NCBI GenBank assembly: GCA_039995105.1
Contig: CP146203.1
Location: 2,666,001-2,730,000 of the forward strand
Reading direction: 5' to 3'
DNA from: Jonesiaceae bacterium BS-20
GTDB taxonomy: Bacteria > Actinomycetota > Actinomycetes > Actinomycetales > Cellulomonadaceae
DNA length: 64,000 bases
Shown here one piece after another: positions 17,167 through 24,587 of this stretch. The number at the start of each line of letters is the position of its first letter. The first letter of the stretch is position 1. The translations under genes and the position numbers were made by a program. The notes beneath the pieces are model-generated. The model was not told where the DNA came from, searched no databases, and saw only the letters and a program-made list of their open reading frames with translations.

Positions 17167-18896
17167 CAGGCCACCTCCTCCGCAGCTAGCTGTGAATTAG
17201 CAATTTCTTGATACGTTGGCGAGGTCTCTAGGAGTTCCTCGTGGGTTCCCGTTGCTACGACCTGGCCACGGTCCAGCACAATAATCTGGTCCGCACCGGT
17301 AATGGTGGAGATTCGTTGGGCCACCACAATGACGGTCGCTTCACGCGTGGCACCGTGCAGGGCGGCACGCAGGCGCGCATCCGTGGTGGTGTCGAGCGCG
17401 GAGAACGAGTCATCAAACAGGTAGATGCTCGGGTTGGCAGCAATTGCTCGCGCAATGCACAGGCGTTGCCGCTGCCCACCGGACACATTGGTTCCGCCCT
17501 GGGAGACGGGGGATCCCAACTGTCCTTCCCGGTTCTTAACAAATGCCGATGCCTGGGCAATTTCGAGGGCCTGCCACAGTTGCTCGTCGGTTGCGTCCCG
17601 AGCACCAAACCGTAGGTTTGATGCAATGGTTCCGGAGAATAGGTACGGACGTTGCGGCACAGCAGCAACGATCGATGAGATCTGACCGCGTGTGAGCTCT
17701 GAAACAGGAACTCCACCAATCAGGATGGCTCCTGCGGTGGTGTCATACAGCCGTGGGATCAGGTTTAACAAGGTGGTCTTTCCTACGCCCGTTGAGCCAA
17801 TGATCGCGGTGGTCTTACCTGGCTCGGCGGTGAAGGAAATGTCACTCAGGATTGGGGCCGCAGCACCGTCATATCCAAACGCGACGTTCTTGAACTCGAG
17901 CGTCGCACCCTCTGGTGTACGAGTCTGTGTGACTGCTTCCTGCATGCTTGGATCGGTGTCCAGTACCTCGCCAATACGCTCGGCGCATACCAGCGCACGC
18001 GGGATCATCATAGCCATGAAGGTTCCCATCATGACGGCCATCAGGATCTGGAGCAGGTACTGCAGGAACGCGGTAAGTGCCCCAACTTCTACCAGTCCTG
18101 TATCAACCCGGTGTCCACCGAACCACAGCACCGCCGCTGTTGCCAGGTGCAGGATCATACCGATTACGGGGAACATCATGACAAACAGGTTGCCTACCCG
18201 AACCCCCACGAGGGTGAGCTTCGCGTTAGCGTCCTCAAAGCGTGCCTCTTCATGCGGCTCACGCACAAATGCACGGACCACTCGCAGACCGGTAATCTGC
18301 TCACGCAGCACTCCGTTGATGCCATCAATACGCTCTTGCATCTGCCGGAACAGCGGCATGAGGAAGATGACCAAAATACCGACCACGATTAGCAAGAACG
18401 GCACGGAGACCCAGACCAGCCATGACAGCCCCGGGTCTTCACGCTGCGCCATGATGATTCCACCGATGCTCATGATCGGCGCACTGATCATGAAGTTCAG
18501 TGCCATGAGTACGAGCATCTGGATCTGCTGGACGTCATTGGTAGCGCGGGTGATGAGGGTGGCCGCACCAAACTGGTTGACGTCTTGGGCGGAGAATGAC
18601 GTGACCTTCTTGAATACATCCCGGCGCATGTCGCGGCCGATTGCCATGGCCGTTTGGGCACCAAATTTTACGGCGGCAACAGCCGTGATGACCTGGACAA
18701 AGGCAACCGCAAGCATGATGCCACCGGTGCGCCAAATATAGTCCACGTCCCCGTTGCGCACGCCCACATCAATAATCTTGGCGTTCAGGCTAGGCAGATA
18801 AAGTGTGGCAATCGTTGTTGCCAATTGCAAAATAAGCACGGCCGCAATCCAGGCCTTGTACGGCTTGGAGTGCTTGGCCACCAGCTTCAGAAGCAT
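17166..18896 (-). CDS. ABC exporter half-transporter, degenerate-site subunit
   Basis: This protein of about 576 residues has six membrane helices followed by an ATPase domain with Walker A GSTGVGKTT and signature NVSGGQRQR. The Walker B is IYLFDDSFSALD, with Asp in place of the catalytic Glu. It also has Gln rather than His at the switch (VVAQRIST). These are the hallmarks of the non-hydrolysing subunit in heterodimeric exporters, which complements the partner encoded immediately downstream. I chose ATG 18896 (MLLKLVAKHSKPYK) because AAAGGA lies six bases upstream; an in-frame start at 18926 has no such support. The substrate cannot be read from the sequence. Confidence 0.92.
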   Translation of the reverse strand: MLLKLVAKHSKPYKAWIAAVLILQLATTIATLYLPSLNAKIIDVGVRNGDVDYIWRTGGIMLAVAFVQVITAVAAVKFGAQTAMAIGRDMRRDVFKKVTSFSAQDVNQFGAATLITRATNDVQQIQMLVLMALNFMISAPIMSIGGIIMAQREDPGLSWLVWVSVPFLLIVVGILVIFLMPLFRQMQERIDGINGVLREQITGLRVVRAFVREPHEEARFEDANAKLTLVGVRVGNLFVMMFPVIGMILHLATAAVLWFGGHRVDTGLVEVGALTAFLQYLLQILMAVMMGTFMAMMIPRALVCAERIGEVLDTDPSMQEAVTQTRTPEGATLEFKNVAFGYDGAAAPILSDISFTAEPGKTTAIIGSTGVGKTTLLNLIPRLYDTTAGAILIGGVPVSELTRGQISSIVAAVPQRPYLFSGTIASNLRFGARDATDEQLWQALEIAQASAFVKNREGQLGSPVSQGGTNVSGGQRQRLCIARAIAANPSIYLFDDSFSALDTTTDARLRAALHGATREATVIVVAQRISTITGADQIIVLDRGQVVATGTHEELLETSPTYQEIANSQLAAEEVA

Positions 18897-19054
18897 GAGG
18901 TTCCTTTCGAATTTCAAGGTCACCAAAGCTCCGCAAAACCTACGTGTTTACTGACCCACAATAATTGTGCCTTGCGGGTCTGACAACTGCACCCTATTAT
19001 TTGATCCGGGCCGCAAGTTCATGCTTTAGTCAAACGAGTTTGCCACGCTGCTGG

Positions 19055-19789
19055 TTAATAGTTGCAATTCACCAGCACATAGCCGGCACCACTTCTGGTC
19101 GTAGCTGGACCAACAAACCATGCCACCACAAAGTGCGCCTGTGCTTCAGAGGCTCGGTACGTAAACCCACTCGGAATGACGTGCCCCTCAACCGTAATAT
19201 CTCTGCCATCGGAGACAACCTCTCGGTACCCATCAGTGAACTTGATCAGACCGGCAGCCTGATAGGTCCCCGTTTTTTCATGGAGGAGTTCAAGCGGCTC
19301 AGCAAAAATATTCACGGTTGACGGTTTACCTGTGCCACGTTCTACACCTGTGGCTTCAACCAGCATGTAATCGTCTGAAACGTAACAGTGTGACGCAGTG
19401 TAATCAAAAATTCGCTCGGCTCCACCCTCTTCAAGGCTCAACTCAATGGTTCCGGCGTTAAGTTCAATCTCTGCGGAGGGCTCTTCCGGCTCCGGCTGAA
19501 TCACCGGATCTAGCTGCGGACCACCTGGCATAGGTTCATCTGGCCCGCCTGTCTCAACGGGCTCTTGGTCTGTAGCTAAGGCGTCCGGTGGTGCAGCCGA
19601 CTCGGTTGGTGTAGCCGGCGCGCTGCCGCCAAATATTCCGGAGATCACCCCGCAACCTGTTAAGGAAGTGGTAAGCACCACGGCTACGGCGGCGCTTACC
19701 GTGAAGCGCTGAATGCTATGCAGTGCTACCCGGTGTTTTGTTCCGGCTGTGGTTGGCACCGGCCAGATGTTTGGACTACCCATTGCCAC
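19055..19789 (-). CDS. Putative lipoprotein, function unknown
   Basis: The product of about 244 residues has a hydrophobic segment ending in the lipobox LTGC (near residue 46 from GTG 19789), a Pro/Glu-rich linker, and a small C-terminal domain with two cysteines (HCYV and VNCNY) that could form a disulphide. It should be lipid-anchored outside the membrane. The domain ends with an aromatic glycine segment and is not one I recognise. The GTG at 19789 and ATG at 19783 both overlap the end of the upstream lipoprotein gene, so the two are probably one operon. A long stretch before the lipobox suggests that the true start could be further downstream. Confidence 0.65.
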   Translation of the reverse strand: MAMGSPNIWPVPTTAGTKHRVALHSIQRFTVSAAVAVVLTTSLTGCGVISGIFGGSAPATPTESAAPPDALATDQEPVETGGPDEPMPGGPQLDPVIQPEPEEPSAEIELNAGTIELSLEEGGAERIFDYTASHCYVSDDYMLVEATGVERGTGKPSTVNIFAEPLELLHEKTGTYQAAGLIKFTDGYREVVSDGRDITVEGHVIPSGFTYRASEAQAHFVVAWFVGPATTRSGAGYVLVNCNY

Positions 19790-20453
19790 GTAGTTTTTTA
19801 GTCAGCGCGTAGGTGATGATCACTCCAGATATCCCGTCCTGTTGAACCGTCACATGCACCTCATGGGTGCCGGTAAGGTAACTAAAAACGTTCATGGCGT
19901 CATCGCCTTGGTCATCCGGGGCAGCCGAGGTCTGCCTAAAACCCAAAGTCACCAGTTGGCCCTTAATGTCATTGGCCATAAATAGGGAGTCTCCCCGGGA
20001 GTCAATCACAATCAGGCATTCACCGCCGCCCAGGTTTTCCTGTGAAAGCACCGCATGCTGACTGTCCGGAAGCGGCACGTCATTAACGCAGTCGCCGGGC
20101 AGCGTTGCGTAGGTACTGTTTCCAGCATTTGCGCTTGCCCCTTGGTCCGAATCTTCCATGGTTGCGGGGTCTTCACCCTCACCGTTCCACCCGGGACTAT
20201 CTTCCATGGTTGCTGGGTCTTCACCCTCGCCATTCCACCCGGGACTATCTTCCATCGTGGCGGGATCCTCGCCCTCGCCGTTCCAAACGGCTGGCTCCGT
20301 GTCTTCAGAATTCGGTTCCGGAGTTCGTGCCTCTTCTTGGGATTCGCTTGGGCTGGACTGCGCCTTAGAGTCATCCGATTCACACGATGGCGTTGCGCCT
20401 ATAAGGAGCGCTGCCACCGCAATACCCGAAATTACTTGCGTCAACCGTCTCAT
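19776..20453 (-). CDS. Repeat-containing lipoprotein, function unknown
   Basis: The product of about 225 residues starts with a lipoprotein-type signal (MRRLTQVISG, hydrophobic core, Cys near residue 24). An acidic Ser/Glu-rich linker follows, with three consecutive 16-residue repeats (WNGEGEDPATMEDSPG). The C-terminal half is a compact domain with two cysteines (GDCVND and GECLIV) and a DSRGDSLF segment. It should be anchored on the outer face of the membrane. I chose ATG 20453 because AAGGGG lies eight bases before it. It overlaps the start of the next lipoprotein gene, which has similar architecture; the pair may act together. No enzymatic motif is seen. Confidence 0.7.
   Translation of the reverse strand: MRRLTQVISGIAVAALLIGATPSCESDDSKAQSSPSESQEEARTPEPNSEDTEPAVWNGEGEDPATMEDSPGWNGEGEDPATMEDSPGWNGEGEDPATMEDSDQGASANAGNSTYATLPGDCVNDVPLPDSQHAVLSQENLGGGECLIVIDSRGDSLFMANDIKGQLVTLGFRQTSAAPDDQGDDAMNVFSYLTGTHEVHVTVQQDGISGVIITYALTKKLRGNG
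20152..20295. repeat. Three 48-bp in-frame tandem repeats
   Basis: Units at 20152-20199, 20200-20247 and 20248-20295 are near-identical. The first two differ at only a few bases, and the third is more diverged at its outer end. Each encodes a 16-residue acidic repeat in a lipoprotein linker. The exact multiple of three means unit gain or loss would keep the frame. Confidence 0.9.
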
Positions 20454-20691
20454 TTTCAAGCCCCTTTTTCTTGAGAATAAGTAACCCTGGAACCGCTGGC
20501 ACGTCATTGCACTAGCGGACCGCTTCTAAGCGGTTCAGAGCGTTGAGCCGATCTTACACTCAAGCGCTTAACGTCTTCTTAAAGTTTGGCTTTTCTGGGG
20601 TCTGCTTTCACGATGCCTCACTTACTTCGCTTCATGTGGCGCGCAGTTTGCGGGCAGCTTTGGAGACATCAATCTGACTGCCCCACGGACT

Positions 20692-21021
20692 CTAGAACAG
20701 CGGAACTCGCATCATGATGGCGGACAGAATCACCAAGACACCGGAAATAACGACGGCTCTGATCCCAATCCATGGCGCACCCTCATCCCAGCGCACGAGC
20801 CGCAGGGACACAACGAACGCGATGAATCCGACAATGAATGACACAAACGGGCTAATGAACAGGGTCAACGCTGCGGCGCCGGCAAGGATCAGCGCAAAGT
20901 ACGGGGGCTGATCGGTCTTGCGCATCCATACCGGAAGCTTGCTAGCAAAGCCGCCAGGTTGCGGGTTGTTGTTGCGTTGGTTAGTCACGGGAGCCTCTGG
21001 GTAGTAATTGATTGCTGTCAT
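20692..21021 (-). CDS. Small membrane protein of the HAAS operon
   Basis: The 109-residue product starts with a polar N-terminus rich in Asn, Pro and Gln. Two to three hydrophobic segments follow (YFALILAGAAALTLFISPFV, then a second block, then AVVISGVLVILSAIMM). It lacks the N-terminal HAAS-type helices of its four neighbours but shares their small hydrophobic C-terminal layout. The ATG at 21021 is eight bases after the stop of the last HAAS gene, so it is the final gene of the operon. Its role is unknown. Confidence 0.65.
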   Translation of the reverse strand: MTAINYYPEAPVTNQRNNNPQPGGFASKLPVWMRKTDQPPYFALILAGAAALTLFISPFVSFIVGFIAFVVSLRLVRWDEGAPWIGIRAVVISGVLVILSAIMMRVPLF

Positions 21022-21028
21022 TACCCTA

Positions 21029-21565
21029 CTAGTCCTGTTGGTAAATGATCTCCTGTGTACCAGTTTCTGATCCAACATCCATGGAGACGGCCAGGCCAAG
21101 GAAAATTATCACCAACATGATCAGGGTTAATCCGGCCGCCACCATGCCGCCCTTGGTCATGGCACGGTTACCCAGTTTGGACCGGAGTTTCATGATTCCA
21201 GCAACCAAGATCACCACAGCCAAGATCGCGGCAAGCGGCATGAGCGGGATTAGAAATAGGGACGCTACCCCGCCAGCCAGGATCATTACGGCGGACCAGT
21301 CGGTTGGGTTGGAAACAACCTGCACAACGGAGGGCTGGTATCCCGGAGTGGACTCGGCGGCAATCGCGGAGGCCGGCCCAAGCGCGGCGATCGCTTGGTC
21401 CACCTGCTCGGGTGAGGCATCGGTAGGAAGGGAGTCCTCAAGGTGTTCCCTAATCGATGCCAGAGTCTCTTCCCTCTCGGCCGGATCACTTCCAGCTAGG
21501 GCCCAGGAGAGACCGCTCAGGTAACCATCAATCTTGGCATCCCGAATTGTTTTGTCTTGAGTCAT
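21029..21565 (-). CDS. HAAS/DUF1700-like membrane protein, paralog 4
   Basis: The 178-residue protein has the shared soluble N-terminal module (IRDAKIDGYLSGLSWALAG then ETLASIREHLEDSL), a second short helical segment (VDQAIAALGPASAI), and three to four hydrophobic helices. HAAS/DUF1700 modules are commonly encoded beside PadR regulators and are thought to be membrane signalling or assembly parts. The ATG at 21565 lies one base beyond the stop of the preceding paralog (TGACATG). The Asp/Ser tail after the last helix (GSETGTQEIIYQQD) is unique among the four. Molecular function is unknown. Confidence 0.75.
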   Translation of the reverse strand: MTQDKTIRDAKIDGYLSGLSWALAGSDPAEREETLASIREHLEDSLPTDASPEQVDQAIAALGPASAIAAESTPGYQPSVVQVVSNPTDWSAVMILAGGVASLFLIPLMPLAAILAVVILVAGIMKLRSKLGNRAMTKGGMVAAGLTLIMLVIIFLGLAVSMDVGSETGTQEIIYQQD

Positions 21566-21566
21566 G

Positions 21567-22058
21567 TCAGATTCCATTTGCGGGTAGGAGAGAGAGGAAC
21601 GTGGAGAGTGTTAAGGGATTGGCTACTAGGGCAAACGCAGCGAGCACCAGGGCAACCCACGTCAAAGATTTGGTGCCCCGCTTGGTGCGAAGGTCAACAA
21701 AAGCGCCGGCTAGGCAAATAAATGCGACTACGAAGGACAGAATCCCAAGCGGGATCCCTACCAATGCAAGAGCGGCACCTACGAGCAAAATGACCGAAAG
21801 CCCATCCACCCCTTTTTCTGTTGCAGCGGCCGGAACCTGAGTAGCTACCAAGGCGATTTGACCGGGTGCCCCGAGGCCTTTGAGCGCCCTGCGCACCTGC
21901 TCTGGAGAGGCATCGGCTGCCAGCGACTCTTCAAGGTGCTCCCTGATTGATGCTAGGGTTTCTGCCCGCTCAATGGGATCCGCTCCCGCAAGCGCAACTT
22001 CCAAATCTGTTAAGTACTCCTGCACCATTGCGTCCCGAATATTCTTATATTCGGTCAT
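21567..22058 (-). CDS. HAAS/DUF1700-like membrane protein, paralog 3
   Basis: The 163-residue protein shares the N-terminal module nearly word for word with its neighbours (MVQEYLTDLEVALAGADPIE, then ETLASIREHLEESL). It then has a linker and three hydrophobic segments ending in LLPANGI. The ending closely matches LLPTSGI of paralog 2, so these two are sisters by their C-termini. The ATG at 22058 follows the previous stop by one base in the same TGACATG arrangement seen for paralog 4. A GTG 15 bases upstream is an alternative start. Confidence 0.75.
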   Translation of the reverse strand: MTEYKNIRDAMVQEYLTDLEVALAGADPIERAETLASIREHLEESLAADASPEQVRRALKGLGAPGQIALVATQVPAAATEKGVDGLSVILLVGAALALVGIPLGILSFVVAFICLAGAFVDLRTKRGTKSLTWVALVLAAFALVANPLTLSTFLSLLPANGI

Positions 22059-22059
22059 G

Positions 22060-22605
22060 TCAGATTCCACTTGTGGGTAGGAGGGAGAGAAGGAAACTAT
22101 GAACTTGGAGATAGTAGATAAGGATCGCGCACAGTACAAAGAAAGAGATCGCGACTGCAACTATGAGTACCGTTTGGTTACTTCGTTTGGAATGCAGACC
22201 TATTGCGCCGGCAAAGAGGTTCACTATTGCGAGCGCCGCAGCCAGAGAGAATAGGGGGAAAAAGAGGATGAGCGCTGTGATGGCACTGCCTAAGATCCAG
22301 TATGCACTCGAGCTTTCTTTCGCCGGATTGCGTTGAGGTACGGGCTCTTTGATTTCCGGTATTGACTCTTTTGCGAAATATCCTGGGCTAGCCTCGGCTG
22401 CGATCACGTTCGCCGGTCCCAGCGCAACTATTGCGGCTACTATTTGGTTTGCGGTTGCTTCCGCAGGCAGGACAAGGTCCAAGTGCTCCCTGATCGATGC
22501 TAGAGTTTCTTCCCGCTCATGGGGATCCGCTCCCGCGAGCGCAACTTCCAAATCCGTTAGGTACTCGCGCACCATTGCGTCTCGCACACTTGATTGCCTA
22601 GCCAT
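22060..22605 (-). CDS. HAAS/DUF1700-like membrane protein, paralog 2
   Basis: The 181-residue protein opens with the common module (RDAMVREYLTDLEVALAG, then ETLASIREHLDLVL). A charged Pro/Glu linker (PEIKEPVPQRNPAKE) leads to three membrane segments. The linker is longer than in paralog 3. AGGAAGG lies six bases before ATG 22605; the adjacent ATG 22608 is only three bases from it. It is separated from paralog 1 by 67 bases, the largest gap in the operon, so an internal promoter is possible there. Confidence 0.75.
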   Translation of the reverse strand: MARQSSVRDAMVREYLTDLEVALAGADPHEREETLASIREHLDLVLPAEATANQIVAAIVALGPANVIAAEASPGYFAKESIPEIKEPVPQRNPAKESSSAYWILGSAITALILFFPLFSLAAALAIVNLFAGAIGLHSKRSNQTVLIVAVAISFFVLCAILIYYLQVHSFLLSLLPTSGI

Positions 22606-22672
22606 CATGAGCCTTCCTGTTAGTTAGAAAGAGATTTTTTGCTGGTTCTGCGAAAACGATCTTGGCCACGAC

Positions 22673-23200
22673 TCAGGAGTGTGCCAAGAATATTGATTGT
22701 GCAAGGGACCCCAGGGCAGGGTTTCCAAAGAGCCCAATATTCGCGAGCACAAGCGCTACCCAGGCAGTTAACCTTGGCCCCGTGCGCCGCCTCAAGTCCC
22801 AGATCGCGCCGACTAGGCAGGCCAGAGCAATAGGCATCATCAAGAATGGAACGATCGATAACAAGACCGAGGCCACGGCCCCGTAGAGCACGAGGTAACT
22901 CCAGATATCGGGATCACTGGTGTCCTTTGGCATAGCGACCTGCGACTGGGGAATCGAGGACATTGTTACGACCGGGCCTTGGGTGGCGGCCAGTGCAATC
23001 TGCCCGGGCGTCCCCAGGGCTCTAAGCACCCGCTGAGTTTGGTCAATCGTCGCACTGGCAGGAACGCTCAACTCCAGATGTTCCCTGATCGATGCCAGAG
23101 TTTCTGCCCGTTCAACGGGATCCGCTCCCGCAAGCGCAACTTCCAAATCCGTTAGGTACTCGCGCACCATTGCGTCTCGCACACTTAATTGCCTAGTCAC
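22673..23200 (-). CDS. HAAS/DUF1700-like membrane protein, paralog 1
   Basis: The 175-residue protein is the first of four tandem paralogs. It has the same module (SVRDAMVREYLTDLEVALAG, ETLASIREHLELSV), a linker, then three membrane helices. The GTG at 23200 overlaps the end of padR by eight bases and has GGAGG seven bases upstream, so the two are translationally coupled. Coupling to a PadR regulator is the typical setting of HAAS-domain proteins. A longer frame to 23254 lies inside padR and lacks support. Confidence 0.75.
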   Translation of the reverse strand: MTRQLSVRDAMVREYLTDLEVALAGADPVERAETLASIREHLELSVPASATIDQTQRVLRALGTPGQIALAATQGPVVTMSSIPQSQVAMPKDTSDPDIWSYLVLYGAVASVLLSIVPFLMMPIALACLVGAIWDLRRRTGPRLTAWVALVLANIGLFGNPALGSLAQSIFLAHS

Positions 23201-23540
23201 TGTGAACCTCCGAGAGGACCGACTCGATGTCTTGGACAAACGGTCCCCAGACATCGGTAAATGTTTGTAGTGCCGCGTGCCCCGCGGGCGTCAGCTGGTA
23301 GTACCGGCGCGGAGGACCAGACTCTGATTCCTGCCACGTTGTCTCAACTAACTCCTGGCGTCGTAGCCGGGAGAGCAGGGGGTACAACGTGCCCTCATTG
23401 CCTAACAGGACCTGACGGCTGCCCAGCCGGGTGGCCAACTCCAGCCCGTAGGCGGGCCCGGAACGCAGCAGCGCAAGCACACAGTACTCCAGCACCCCCT
23501 TACGGACCTGGGTCAAAACAGCCTCAGCTTCAGCACTCAT
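23193..23540 (-). CDS. PadR-family transcriptional regulator
   Basis: The 115-residue protein is a PadR-like winged helix: VLEYCVLALLRSGPAYGLEL (helices 1-2), the recognition region EGTLYPLLSRLRRQELVET, and the wing PPRRYYQLTPAGHAAL, followed by a short dimerisation helix. Small PadR proteins repress their own operon and are relieved by hydrophobic ligands or stress. It is the first gene of the HAAS operon, and a perfect 23-bp palindrome lies 17 bases upstream of its ATG. Autorepression is therefore likely. The ligand is unknown. Confidence 0.92.
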   Translation of the reverse strand: MSAEAEAVLTQVRKGVLEYCVLALLRSGPAYGLELATRLGSRQVLLGNEGTLYPLLSRLRRQELVETTWQESESGPPRRYYQLTPAGHAALQTFTDVWGPFVQDIESVLSEVHSD

Positions 23541-23556
23541 GAATTCAACTATACAC

Positions 23557-23579
23557 GGTACCTATCAATGATAGGTACC
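23557..23579. promoter_or_regulatory. 23-bp palindrome, likely PadR operator
   Basis: Perfect 11-bp arms GGTACCTATCA (23557-23567) and TGATAGGTACC (23569-23579) flank a single central A. The site lies 17 bases upstream of padR, where it would overlap its promoter, and on the sirtuin side of the divergent region. It is the strongest operator-like symmetry in the window. Confidence 0.75.
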
Positions 23580-23714
23580 TCCTGTGGTGCACCATCTCCC
23601 ACGTGTCCACTGCAAGCGGACACCAATATTCCCAAACCAGGCTGTGTTAATGACCTCCCGGTGTTTGCCCCACATTCACTAGATTCTTCGTTGTATTTCA
23701 GCCAATCTGGAGGT

Positions 23715-24587
23715 ATGCCCAACTCGATTACCACCCCTGACCCACGGCTATCTCAAGAACTAGTTCAGCTCACGGACCTGTTCGCACAGGGAAATATTGT
23801 CATGCTGACCGGGGCCGGGCTGTCCACGGACTCGGGCATTCCAGATTACCGGGGGCCTAACGCCACCCCACGCAAACCCATGACCTACCAGGAGTTCATT
23901 GGTGACAGCGCATTTCGTAGTCACTACTGGGCCCGTAATCACGTGGGCTGGCGGCACATGACCGCCGTTGCGCCCAATGCCGGTCACCACGCACTCGTGG
24001 AGTTGGAGCGCGCCGGGTTTGTCACCGGAATCATCACCCAAAACGTCGACACCCTGCATCAGCGGGCTGGCAGTTCCAACGTCATTGATCTGCACGGCAG
24101 CTTTGACCGAGTGATCTGCGTCGATTGCCGCGCAGTAATCTCACGGCAGTCTTTGGACGCCCGGTTGCACGCCCTGAACCAGGACTTTCTGGTGGAGTTG
24201 GGAGATCTGGAGGACGTGGAGATCGCCCCGGACGCGGACGCAGTGATTGAGAAACCCGCACACTTTGTGGTGGCGGACTGCGCACGCTGCGGCGGCATGC
24301 TCAAACCGGACGTGGTCTACTTTGGTGAACCTGTACCCAAGGACCGCGTGGAGAGATCATTTGCCATGGTCGATTCCGCAAGCGCACTAGTGGTTGCTGG
24401 GTCGTCCCTGACGGTTCACAGCGGCCTGCGGTTTGCTCGGCACGCTGTGAAGTTGGGCATACCGGTCGCCATAATTAACCAGGGTCCTACCCGAGCAGAT
24501 ACCATTGCCAGCCTGACCTGGGACATGGGCACCTCCCAGGGGCTCACAGCAGTTGCCCAACAACTTACTCAAGGAACACATGCATAA
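23715..24587 (+). CDS. NAD-dependent deacylase (sirtuin, Sir2 family)
   Basis: This 290-residue protein has all sirtuin landmarks. The NAD-binding GAGLSTDSGIPDYRG is at about 33-47 and TQNVDTLHQRAG at about 108-119. His 127 in DLHGS is the catalytic base, and the zinc-binding pairs are Cys 135/138 and Cys 189/192. It removes acyl groups from lysines using NAD and acts in the cytoplasm. GGAGG lies just before the ATG at 23715, although the spacing is short. An in-frame start at 23568 would add an unconserved tail. The next gene starts within its last eight bases, so it is coupled to a transporter. Confidence 0.93.
   Translation: MPNSITTPDPRLSQELVQLTDLFAQGNIVMLTGAGLSTDSGIPDYRGPNATPRKPMTYQEFIGDSAFRSHYWARNHVGWRHMTAVAPNAGHHALVELERAGFVTGIITQNVDTLHQRAGSSNVIDLHGSFDRVICVDCRAVISRQSLDARLHALNQDFLVELGDLEDVEIAPDADAVIEKPAHFVVADCARCGGMLKPDVVYFGEPVPKDRVERSFAMVDSASALVVAGSSLTVHSGLRFARHAVKLGIPVAIINQGPTRADTIASLTWDMGTSQGLTAVAQQLTQGTHA

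Noticed and set aside
17692-18741. 349-codon plus-strand frame within the ABC exporter gene
   Set aside because: It is a long antisense frame due to codon bias. The opposite strand has complete ABC transporter motifs.
20152-20295. CRISPR-like array
   Set aside because: The three units are adjacent without spacers and are coding repeats within a lipoprotein.
23568-23714. N-terminal extension of the sirtuin
   Set aside because: The added 49 residues start inside the PadR operator and show no sirtuin similarity; ATG 23715 fits the family length.
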